From Chara braunii (Eukaryota > Streptophyta > Charophyceae > Charales > Characeae), in assembly GCA_003427395.1 (NCBI GenBank), contig BFEA01000973.1:180737-206267 (forward strand): a stretch of DNA of 25,531 bases, in the 5' to 3' direction. The translations under genes were made by a program, and so were the position numbers. Below the pieces are notes generated by a model. It saw only the letters and a program-made list of their open reading frames with translations, was not told the DNA's origin and made no database searches. Positions 1 through 9,363 of this stretch are shown here, piece after piece (position 1 is the first letter of the stretch; the number at the start of each line of letters is the position of its first letter).

Positions 1-90
<90 letters not shown>

Positions 91-180
91 CTCTGGCCCT
101 AATAACTATTCCTTGCCTATTTGCTCTCTCTCTCTCTCTCTCTCTCCACTCTGGCCCTAATAACTATTCCTTGCCTATTT

Positions 181-229
<49 letters not shown>
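1..229. repeat. CT microsatellite with a 58-bp tandem unit
   Basis: Almost pure CT runs at 1-88 and 182-229 flank two copies of a unit that begins CCACTCTGGCCC (88 and 146) and includes its own short CT run; the period is 58 bp. No coding potential. Confidence 0.95.
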
Positions 230-233
<4 letters not shown>

Positions 234-333
234 AGTACCTGTGGGGTATGACCTTCCAATATGAGACGTGACTTTTGCCTACTGAATGTGATTTTTGTCT
301 TTGGGATGTGCCTATTGACTGGTTGCCTGTTGA

Positions 334-540
334 ACTTGGCCCCTCTCGGCCTCAGACGTTGACCTCTACGCTGATAGAATGAGATTTGGCCTATAAAAAA
401 GAAAAAAAGAAAAAAAAAAAGACTTGGCCACTCTCGGCCTGAGACTTTGACCTCTGCGGTGATGGAATGAGACTTGGCCTAAAGAAAAAAAAGAAAAAAA
501 GGCTTGGCTCCGGCTTGAGACTTTGACCTCTGCGCTGTGT
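334..540. repeat. Diverged tandem repeat, about 80-88 bp unit
   Basis: Three successive units start near 334, 422 and 503. Each carries CTTGGC, a GAGAC(T/G)TTGACCTCT core and, in the first two, an A-rich tail of A runs broken by G. The third unit is truncated. Bases 230-333 before it show looser resemblance and no gene. Confidence 0.8.
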
Positions 541-826
541 GGACACTTCCCTGTCAACCACAGAAACACGGGGAATCTTGCACTTTCTATTTTTTTGCTC
601 ATCTGTACTTCTTTTGTTTGTGGATGACTTTTGATGGCATGTGAATGGAATGCAAGAGACGGTTTGGGGATGTTGACAGACACACACAAACACACACACT
701 TACAGAAAAAGAGAGAGTCATCTCTATCTCTCTGTTTGCCGACACGTAGAAGAGGGCTCTTACCTGTCAGGTGTTGTGTTTGCCGACATGTGTGACAGGT
801 GGGATCTTTGGGGGAGGTGCTCTCTG

Positions 827-862
<36 letters not shown>

Positions 863-984
863 CAACTCCTTCATCCCACCCGTGCTGTTCTTCCTCTGAC
901 TCCGGCATAGTGGACGACATTCCGAGTGTCGAAGGTCAGAGAAGGAAAAACAACGGTGGGACGAAGGACTTGACATGAGAGAGA

Positions 985-1020
<36 letters not shown>

Positions 1021-1284
1021 CAGGGACAAAGAGACAGAGAAGACGGAGAAGACGGAGAAGAAGAAAATACGAAGAAAAAGATTATATGAAGAAGAAAAAT
1101 ATACGAAGAAGAAGAAGAAGAAAAAGAGTGACCAACGCGACCATTCATGTCGGGGAGGGTGAATTTCAACCCCACGCATGGTGCTTCCGTCGCTGGGACG
1201 CCGACAAACCAAGTTCCAGCCAACACAGCGACAACATCCGACCCCATGTAAGGTGATAACGTTGGAACGACGCCCACCACTTAA
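541..1284. other. Gene-poor stretch with CT, CA and GA microsatellites
   Basis: Contains CT (about 826-846), CA (847-862), GA (977-1020) and purine-rich GAA-type sequence to about 1130. Open frames on both strands here are microsatellite translations (RERERE, SLSLSL) and I do not call them genes. Confidence 0.7.
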
Positions 1285-1602
1285 GTGCCACCCAGCGCAG
1301 CCAACCCCGGGGCGACGACAAGCCGGGGGCAGACTGAGTCGGGGGAAGGCCTCCATGCAGGCCGCACCTCGCAGGGAGGAGGGCAAGGTAAAGGCGGAGG
1401 TGATGGGTGGGGGACACTTACCCATGTCCCTGGCGGTGGTGGTGGGGGGGAGGGGTCAGGAGGTGGTAGGTGGGGGGAGGGGTCAGGCGGTGACGGCCAG
1501 GGATGGGGATGGGTTGCCGTTCCCGTTTATAATGAGGCTGGCGGTACTGTCAACACTCCGAACGGTCTTCCTGACAGTGTGCCAACTTCTGACGACGAGT
1601 AG
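1285..1602 (+). CDS. Glycine-rich open frame of doubtful status
   Basis: A 105-residue frame dominated by Gly, with runs such as GGGGGGEGSGGG and a less biased tail reading PVYNEAGGTVNTPNG before ending SDDE. The DNA is strongly G-rich on the + strand between about 1400 and 1520, so the glycine richness may be only a base-composition effect. It lies 250 bases upstream of the H3-like gene on the same strand and could be an upstream exon of it, but I see no convincing splice pair. I recognise no domain. Treat as an open frame, not an established gene. Confidence 0.2.
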   Translation: MPPSAANPGATTSRGQTESGEGLHAGRTSQGGGQGKGGGDGWGTLTHVPGGGGGGEGSGGGRWGEGSGGDGQGWGWVAVPVYNEAGGTVNTPNGLPDSVPTSDDE

Positions 1603-1855
1603 GCGGGGTGTTGGACGCCACGTCATTCTTTCGTGATGTAGACGATAGGGTGGACCCTAACATAACGGACCTTGCATTTTTAAGTAGTTGGCAAGAGAGA
1701 AGTGGACACTACATGGACCGCCTGCAGACACGGACGTGGCATGTGCTGCAAACAGACCAGCTGAAGACACGGATGCGGGATGTGCTGTTGTGGACAAGAG
1801 CAGACCACCAAGAGGCACGATAGACAGCGATGGTAGCCGGAAGATTGGACGAGGA

Positions 1856-2562
1856 ATGAAGCGGAAGGCCACAAGCAGAAGAAACAAAGGGGGAACACTG
1901 ACACTAGCACAGAGGGGGAGGGGAGGAAATGGGAAGGGGGGAAGAATACCAATGGCACGTGGACGAGGGAGAGGACGGGGGAGGGGGCAGGGAGGAGCAG
2001 CAACGGATGGCCCGGGGGAAACACGAGGGAAAATTGGTGGAAGCGAAGGGGTTCAGCGGTGCAATCGCCGACCCGGAGAGGCTGCTTTGGCAAAAATGCG
2101 GCGGTTGCAACGCAGCACAGACCTTTGCATCGCTTATAGACCATCTGTAAGGCTAGTGAAGGAGATTGTGCAGAAAGAAAAAGTTGCAACAAATTCAATG
2201 CGGTTCCAGATGCTTGCAATTCATGCACTTCTTGAGGCATCGAAGCTTATCTCGTGCATTTGATGGAGAGCTCGAACGAGGTTGCAATCCATTCTAAGCG
2301 GATGACGATCTTTCCAAAGGATATGAGACTTGTTGACGCGTTGCAAAAACCACGTTGGTGTGTCTTTACAAAAGGCATAACGGATGAGAAAGAAGTAGTC
2401 AAACAAAGACAGAAGAATAGAAGGGCAACTGCTAATGTCGCAAACACAGAACAAGCAGTGCATAAATCCGCAGAACAGCAGGATTGTGGGAAGGGCAAGG
2501 GGGCGTCCAAGAGGAAAGGAAAGCCAGTGAAAAGCACCGCGACAAAGAAAAACAAAAAATGA
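1856..2562 (+). pseudogene. Divergent histone H3-like gene, frameshifted
   Basis: Encodes a histone-fold protein of the H3 family; H3 pairs with H4 in the nucleosome core. The first in-frame ATG (1856, MKRKATSRR) opens a basic tail with an RG repeat (residues about 35-44, RGRGRGRGRG). The fold starts near residue 71 with RRPGEAALAKMRRLQRST, matching canonical RPGTVALREIRRYQKST, then RLVKEIVQ and RFQMLAIHALLEAS. At 2242 one base is missing: the frame reads on to a TGA at 2264, while the next frame continues exactly with EAYLVHLMESSN and AIHSKRMTIFPKD (canonical AIHAKRVTIMPKD). A Lys-rich extension of about 65 residues follows the fold, ending KKNKK, then TGA. Between EIVQ and RFQ there are nine residues instead of the six of canonical H3, a CENH3-like trait. 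The usual K4/K9/K27 tail is absent. The frameshift could be real decay or an assembly error. Confidence 0.85.
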
Positions 2563-2615
2563 TTATTTTTTTATAGAACTTGTGTTGGAGTGTGTGTGTG
2601 TGTCTGTGTGTGTGT

Positions 2616-2653
<38 letters not shown>

Positions 2654-3265
2654 CATGGATAGATAGATAGAGAGAGAGAGAGTACAAACATTTTTGTCCT
2701 GCAGCAGGATGCATGTGTACTGTTGTCTGTGAACAACCTTTTTTTTTGTTTTGTCATATATCATATATTTGGGTGACACGAACGCATTCCGCTTCCCACA
2801 TGTTCATTGATAGAACAAAAATTTGTTGACCGTTGTCTTTTCCATTGTTTTGTGTCTCTTTCGTTTCTGCTTTTATTGTGTTTTTCGATATGAACAACGA
2901 AGGCGGGGGGGGGGAGTGCGGGGGGGAGTGGGGGGGAATTCGCAAATGTTGTCTATTAATGACACTGTATTTTCCTGTCGATGTCTGTCCCCTTCTATGG
3001 TTGTCATCGCGCGGCGAGGCATTGGTGACGTTTTGATGGTCACTCTTATTTTCGACAGAAGAAAAGGTGAGTTATCTTGCAATGAAATTATTTCATATAG
3101 AATATGTCAAAAATATGAGAACGCGTCAAGAGACACGACCACATGCTCACAGTCAGACACTTACACATGCAGACCCATCCGAAGTCACAAGCACAGTACG
3201 AGGACAATAGGCAGACACACTGACATGTAAAAAACGAAAAGGAAAAAAAAAAAAAAAAAGTGTTA
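2563..3265. other. Microsatellite-rich spacer without a gene
   Basis: Follows the H3-like stop. Holds GT (2590-2614), GATA (2617-2670, one interruption), GA (to 2682), a G-rich block at about 2904-2937 (several runs of five or more G) and an A run (3242-3259). Frames here are short and low in complexity; I see no gene. Confidence 0.7.
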
Positions 3266-3336
3266 GGTTGGCGCGTGCGGGCCGTTTCAATAAGAACAGT
3301 TACCATTATTTGGTAGACGGCACCCGGTGCCCAACC
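3266..3336. repeat. 71-bp fold-back, diverged relative of the 73-bp hairpin
   Basis: Begins GGTTGGCGCGTGCGGGCC and ends GGCACCCGGTGCCCAACC, which are imperfect reverse complements. Length, arm ends (GGTTGG...CCAACC), the GGCC near the left arm and the central TTGGTA match the 73-bp hairpins at 5390 and 5768. It lies about 330 bases upstream of the gene at 3667. Membership of the same family is likely but the arms are diverged. Confidence 0.55.
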
Positions 3337-3470
3337 ATGCATAAAGGCTGGCGATACTGTTGCTGTGTGTGCGACCCTTCAAAAGTGTGTTGCATTGCTT
3401 GTGCAAAGTTGAGATTCATACATATATATATATACTGTTTGTGACGATATATATATATATATATACACAT

Positions 3471-3522
<52 letters not shown>

Positions 3523-3666
3523 GAGTAAGTCTCTTTGAGGATCTTGTTCAGAGGCAAAAACCTCCATCTCTGCCATTTTGTTTTTCCTTCCCCCCCCCCC
3601 CGGTCTTTGGACTGAACGTGACTGTTGTCGTTGCACTGACAGACGGACTCAGAAAACGATAGAAAA
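3337..3666. other. Leader region of the next gene with AT and GA microsatellites
   Basis: Contains two AT runs around 3421-3435 and 3449-3466, a GA tract at about 3475-3519 and a C run near 3591-3601. No coding signal; no clear promoter motif can be assigned. Confidence 0.6.
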
Positions 3667-5267
3667 ATGACAGCAATGACGGCGGAACAAGTGGAGAGAG
3701 CTGAGAGGGAGGTGATGAAGTACGTGACAGAGGGAATCCACTATGACAATGAGGACGAGTTGAGACTATTACGCGAAAGAGCACCGACGTACTTCAACGT
3801 CACCTTGGACATCCAGAGGTCAATAACAGCAAACGGAGAGAAATCGACGAGAGCGCAGCAGTTGCTGCATCGCTTACANCAAAGTGCGTACGTGGCTAAA
3901 GACGAGACGTTGGCATGTTGCTCTGCGTACACCCTTCAGCGAGTTGTGGAATGGATGTGTGATGACGAAGACATCGACAAGAGTAAGAGAGAGGGAGGTG
4001 GTTTTTACGACAGATCGGCGTTCAAGAAGTTTGTCACGTCTCGGGCGAAGGAAACTCGAATGTTGAAGACAGAAGCGCATGACATATTGAAGAGTAAAGC
4101 AGCGGAGATATTGGCACTCAGCAGGATGAACGAGCTACCTCAAACAGATCCTGTTCACTACCATGATTTGGCAACAGTGGTGGTGGACGATGTCGAGTAC
4201 GTCTTGCTCGATCAGATTATGGATTTCATGTTGAAGACAGATAATGATACAAATTTGATTCACGAGGCCTTACACGAGGTGACAGAGGACGCAATAGCAG
4301 CAGCAGAGCTTGTTGATGTCGAGAGCACAAAGGATGAAAATCAACTAGTGTCGGGGACTCCAATATGTCAGGGGGACATATTCACAGTCCTGGAGGACCT
4401 CACCAGGGCATCAACGGAAGCGGAGAGAATGAGCAAAAGAATGCAAGGATGGCAATTGGTTGTTGCGGAAGCAATCAATGCGACACACCATATGCCAAAG
4501 AGCACACTGCAGACTACAAGTGGTGTGGGATCTGTAACAGCGGTTCAGAACCCGTTGACCATTCCTACTGTGGATACGTTGAGTGTCCATAATGCATTCA
4601 GAGCGTGGAGATTACCACTCTTTCATCCTTCACATGAGATCATCGAAGGACACGAATAAGTGGCATTCCAGGGAGTGCATGCGGATGGCGATACTAATGA
4701 GAGTGGCAATGCACAGACAGGGGATGATGAGAAACCGCCGTCATGCGAGGTGGGATTGAGTGGCAGTGATATCTGCGATGACGAGGAGGGTGACGAATAC
4801 GACTCTTATTGGGACGTTCAGCATGGTGGTGGACAGGCCCCGAAAGGGTCGTGTCATGCAATTTTAAGGTTGGCACGTGTTTTCGCAGAGCCACACCCGT
4901 TGATACGTGTTGTGGACAAGGCAATAACACCGGACGGGGCTCTTCAGTTCGCAGGCGTTAAGGCAGTTATATCGTGCATGGAAAACGGCAAACGATGGCG
5001 TCGCACAGGAAATCATGGTTTGTTCTCGTATATAAGGAGACAATTCTTATGACTTCAATGTCATGGGGTGTGAACCTCAGTTGCATCATACATGGAGCAG
5101 TTGCCACTGCATGCGGAGGAACCATGTATCCCACAATGTCAACAACACATGCAATTATAAATGCACAACCAAAACGCCGACTCTCTTTCAAGACAGACGA
5201 CACCATCGATGCTGCGATGGACAGAGGACATTCAGAGGAAGAACATTCGAAACACAGAAAATTCTAG
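3667..5267 (+). pseudogene. Unrecognised element-associated gene, with stop and frameshift
   Basis: I do not recognise this protein. ATG at 3667 opens a 330-codon frame, interrupted by TAA at 4657-4659, after which the same frame continues open (VAFQGVHADGDTNE) to 5052. Between about 4962 and 5049 coding appears to shift to the third frame, which then stays open to the TAG at 5265-5267 (SWFVLVYKETILMTSMSWGV). The product is a largely soluble, acidic-to-neutral protein of about 530 residues, with Glu/Arg/Lys-rich helical stretches at the N-terminus, a DDEDID patch and an acidic segment (ICDDEEGDEYDSY) after the stop. One ambiguous base (N) lies at 3879. Same strand and same kind of damage as the transposase and protease genes downstream, so I infer it belonged to the same or a related mobile element. 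No catalytic motif is visible. Confidence 0.6.
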
Positions 5268-5270
5268 GAC

Positions 5271-5335
<65 letters not shown>

Positions 5336-5389
5336 TTGACTCTGTTATTGTTTTAACCGTATCACAGTCACTTACGCTTGTGATGATGT

Positions 5390-5462
5390 GGTTGGGAAGT
5401 GGGGGCCATATATAAAGACGTTGTTGGTATATTACGGCGTAAGTGGCACCCACTTCCCAACC
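5390..5462 (+). repeat. 73-bp hairpin repeat, left copy 1
   Basis: Arms GGTTGGGAAGTGGGGGCCA and TGGCACCCACTTCCCAACC pair at 18 of 19 positions; the 35-base centre holds AAGACGTTGTTGG. The centre makes the repeat asymmetric, so its orientation can be read. Confidence 0.9.
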
Positions 5463-5659
5463 TTGTACAAATGTGAGTTTTTTTATGTCTTTATTGCTGA
5501 AATTGCATCACATTTACAGACCGGTCTTCCAGATACATTCGTGACGATATCGTTGAGATGTCGGGGCTGTGTATCAACATGGTGTTGTCGTATTCCGCCA
5601 TAAGTGACACCCAGTTGCCAACTTTGTTGAAATGTTGCAGTTACACAAATTGGTTCCTA

Positions 5660-5721
<62 letters not shown>

Positions 5722-5767
5722 GTTATTGTTTTGACCGTGTCACTGTCACCCACGCTTGTGACGATGT

Positions 5768-5840
5768 GGTTGGGAAGTGGGGGCCATATTTGAAGACGTT
5801 GTTGGTATATTACGGCGTAAGTGGCACCCACTTCCCAACC
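5768..5840 (+). repeat. 73-bp hairpin repeat, left copy 2
   Basis: Nearly identical to the copy at 5390-5462, same orientation; flanked on the left by CACGCTTGTGACGATGT, which recurs in inverted form beside the right-hand copies. Confidence 0.9.
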
Positions 5841-6035
5841 TTGTACAAATGTGAGGTCTTTTTATGTATTTATTGTTCAAATTGCATCACATTGACAGAC
5901 TAGTCTTCCACATATATTCGTGACGATATCATTCAGAGGTCGGGGTCGTGTATTAACAGGTTGTTATCGTACTCCGTCATAAGTGACATATTGGTTGCCA
6001 ACTGTGTTGAAATGTTGCATGTAGACAATTTCGTT

Positions 6036-6070
<35 letters not shown>

Positions 6071-6075
<5 letters not shown>

Positions 6076-6420
6076 CATCATGTTGGTGGTATGGTGTTCC
6101 GTACAGCAGTGACATGTTACGCAAGAAAGAATGAACACTTGAAGAAAACATTGGAAAAACAAAAAATTAAAATAAAATTAAAATAAAAATTTATTACAGT
6201 GAGTTGTGTATATGAATACACAAACGAATCATGGACGTGGCGGAGTCGTGTGTATGAAATGTTGAACGTGTCTTTTTTTATCGTGTGTGTTGTGAAGCAC
6301 AAAATAAACGGAACGAGGAGCGACGACAAGTAATAAGTCTCACATTATTTTGACCTGCAACGCGTTTCACGTTGCGGGTGTGACGAGATCTTATATCCTT
6401 TAAGAAAGACAGTGCAAACG
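6071..6420. other. Leader of the transposase gene, AT-rich, no gene
   Basis: Between the last CT tract and the transposase ATG. Includes an A/T-rich block (about 6155-6195) and a further weak trace of the array sequence (TTCCGTACAGCAGTGACA near 6094). No promoter element can be assigned firmly. Confidence 0.6.
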
Positions 6421-9132
6421 ATGGACGAGCGGATGGTGTGTGAATGCAGTCGTCCTTTTATGTCATTAAGGACATTGAACTCGCACAAAGCGAGAGCATG
6501 TCCCTCGTCCACGACTTGTAGAATGAATGATGCCGACGGACACGCAGGGGACGATAGCCCCGCACGGGAGGACGCGGCACCAAATGACAGTGGGGGGGGT
6601 AACAACATTGTCAATGAAGAAGTGAATGCGGAACTTGATTGTGGTTCTGAAGAAGAAGATTCACCTGATGTGCGGTCATTCGACACATCGCGCAGGCTCG
6701 CTGCAATCATGTTGTCCTCCAGGGTTGGCTTAGGGATGTCGCTGAACGATATCGATGCTCTTTTGTTAGTACTTAGAGATCCAAGATTCTCGCCACAGGA
6801 AATCGTGTATCGTAATAGCCGTGACTTTTTACGGTGGACGAGCAACCAGGCAGATACGAACGGGTGGCAGGAGATAGATCTTAGGAGTGAAGACTGACCA
6901 TCAGATGCACATGCCATCATGTGGTACCGAGATTGGCACACAACGTTCACGTCATCGCTCAAAGCAATGATGAAAAGTATGCAGACGGTGTCTTGCCTTG
7001 AGGTGCAGCACCCCGAAGTACAACAAACAATCAACAGTGCTCGGTCAGGTACCTTGTGGCATCACGTACAGACAGTCATCAGAGCAGAAAAGGGTGTAGA
7101 TAAAAATGGCAACACACGGTACGTGGTGCCTATTTGTCTGTATTCTGACAAAACACTTGTAGGTGGACGACAGAAACAGACGGCATATCCATTAATGATG
7201 TCAATAGGTGACCATGCACGTGATGCGACACTTCTTGCATATCTCCCTGTCCTCTATCACCGCCCACGTGACAAAGGTTGGGCTTTGCAAAGCTCCGCGT
7301 TCAGAAAACGCAAAGCCGTCATATTGCACTCAGCACTTTCTGTCGTGTTGCAAGCTGCAAAGCAAGCGTCGCATGACGAATTTGTTTATAATGATGAACG
7401 GTGGGGAGAGATAACAGTGCACCCATTCCTCTTGAGTTACATTCAAAACTACCTTGAGAGATGTGTCATCACAACGGTGAAATACGGCGTATGTGCGACA
7501 TGCACTGTCTTTAAATCAGATTTCGATGTCATCGCAGACTTCACTAATTGTGGGAGATCTCAAACAATGGAGGCTCAACTTATTACCCAATTTCATTCAA
7601 CAAACAATGACGACGTTCCCCGACTAACAAAAACATAATTGTCGGACTTGAACATACACACGCATGTGAAAGAGAATGGTCTGTGGGGATTTTACAAGGG
7701 TCCTGATGACGACTATCCCATGTTTGACTACCACTTGGTTTTGCAACCAGACCGCATGCACACTATCGAGCACGGCATTTTCTTGCATATGTTAGACGCA
7801 TTCAAAGCATCTGCATGCGATAAGTTGAGCAACGTCGCACAAAGTGATGTGTTGAAGGAGTTGGATGCGAGGTTGCAAATGCTGAGCGAGAGAAGCAATA
7901 CCACATATCCGCAACTTGTGCTACCTGTTGCAACAGATAGCGACTACTTTTCACGTGAGGGGCGTTTTGAAGCAAAGCAGAACCGGTCGGTCATGACAGT
8001 ATGCGTATTCATAGTGCGCAATATAATTCCTAGTACGACAGGGAAGCGAATAACAAATTGTTTCAGAAAACTAATGGAATTGTACATTTTGATGTTTCGG
8101 TGCACAAAGTATTCGACAAATTCGCTTGACGCATATGACAATCTCATCACAGACTTCATAACAACCCTCAAACAGGTGTTGGGTTATTACCAAACCTCGA
8201 ACTGGAAACTGCCAAAGTTACATGACCTTCTCCATTTTAGGGCGTGCATCGAACGGTCAGGTCTCCCTGACAATTTCGCGGCCGATCAATGGGAGCACCA
8301 CCACCAGAAGTTTTGCTAGCAGCCTTACCAGTCGTCGAACAAGCGTAAACCTTCCTTTCAAATGGTAAATCACGTTCGACGGTCTGTGGCATTTCACGAC
8401 GACGTGGAATGTACAAGGAAACGAAGGAAGAGGACGACAGAGAATTGGTCGTAGGTTATGGAGTGCTCGACATTCGGAATGAATACACTAGCCGCACATG
8501 ACACAGCAAAGTGACAACTTCGACTTTTCTCCGACGAGAACATTGGATTACATGACAACCCCGGAGCAACGGGAACAGGTTCGGCGATATTGAATGACCT
8601 CCCGTGGAAGGAGCATTTTCGAGGTGCTCTTCAGACGTACATGTCAGAAAACGGGTGCAATCCACCAAATGACGACATGTTCATACACACAAGAACTCAT
8701 CTTGCAATCGCAGCAACTGACGATGGAACAAGCAGGGGTACACTTGTCCAAACAGCGAGGGCTTCACCCAACTTTCACGGGAGAGCAGCGTACAGTGATG
8801 TTGCTGTGAGGGCACAGTCAGGAAGTACGTGGTATGCATTTGTCGCAATGTTTTTTGTAATAAGGACCTACACAGAAGAAGCGTCTACCACACACAACTG
8901 TGCCTTCGTAAAATGGTACAAAGAAGTCGATACAGAGAGATCAGATATAACAGGTAGCAAGAAATTGAAATGGAAAATGGTAAATGACAACCACCTCTGC
9001 AATGTCATCTCCGTTGACAGCATAACGAACACTGTCCACATTGTTCCATGCTTTGCAGAACCTCAATGGGGTTCATCGAGATATGCAACACAACGTGAAG
9101 ACATGTTTTTCTTCAACAAATTTGTTGTGTGA
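6421..9132 (+). pseudogene. Plavaka-type DDE transposase with five in-frame stops
   Basis: Resembles Plavaka transposases (CACTA superfamily), nuclear enzymes that cut and join element ends. ATG at 6421. Counting stops as residues, the N-terminus has a zinc-finger-like CEC...H...C motif (7, 9, 22, 27), then MWYRDW. VVPICLYSDKT (D near 243) followed by YPLMMSIGDHARDATLLAYLP matches the family's SDKT...YP...IGN...LAYLP core. A CATC zinc pair is at about 358-361. PDRMHTIEHGIF (D near 444) matches PDLLHQ..KG, and DQWEHHHQKF (E near 625) precedes SSNKRKPSFQM. The tail HIVPCFAEPQW...FFFNKF matches the family C-terminus. All 2.7 kb stay in one frame, yet TGA 6895, TAA 7636, TAG 8317, TAG 8452 and TGA 8512 interrupt it. 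Similarity continues across the stops and I see no splice sites that would remove them, so this is a pseudogene unless stops are bypassed. Confidence 0.85.
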
Positions 9133-9217
9133 GGTGAGGGGTGTGGCAGTCAACAGTCACAACATGGTCGGCTTGCGTATTACGTGGGAATGGTCGGAAC
9201 ACCTCTCTCTCTCTCGC

Positions 9218-9264
<47 letters not shown>

Positions 9265-9363
9265 ACCAGCAGTAACTAAGGTACTCTGGCGCGAGCAAAG
9301 AATGGCAACAAAAAGAAGACGCTCACAAGCTCGTGAAATGTTGATGACTTGTTCACAGGGAGA
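9133..9363. repeat. Spacer with CT tract between transposase and protease genes
   Basis: CT run at 9202-9264 with a few G and T interruptions. An ATG at 9302 opens a short frame (MATKRRRS) in a different phase from the protease, possibly the original start displaced by a frameshift. Confidence 0.7.

Larger units (their letters stand above)
5276..6070. repeat. Left array: two tandem units with CT tracts and hairpins
   Basis: CT tracts at 5276-5332, 5665-5716 and 6039-6070 separate two direct copies of about 375-390 bp. Each copy reads CTCTGTTATTGTTTT, the 73-bp hairpin, then TGTACAAATGTGAG, ATTGCATCACATT and a second, diverged half (GTGACACCCAGTTGCCAAC in copy 1) that seems to be an older copy of the hairpin's right arm. 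Only scattered mutations separate the copies. Confidence 0.9.

Noticed and set aside
88-203. Regular repeats that could suggest a CRISPR array
   Set aside because: Tandem 58-bp units with CT runs, no unique spacers, eukaryotic context.
871-1425. Long minus-strand open frames over the GA/CT tracts
   Set aside because: They are mostly translated microsatellite (SLSLSL, RERERE) with no domain.
5768-5840. 73-bp hairpin as a transcription terminator
   Set aside because: Repeated in both orientations at both sides of the gene set, which fits a mobile-element repeat better.
6345-7034. 229-codon minus-strand frame
   Set aside because: Antisense to the transposase, whose + strand frame has clear family motifs.
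6895-8514. Reassigned stop codon as explanation of the in-frame stops
   Set aside because: All three stop codons occur inside frames and also seem to end genes, so no single reassignment fits.
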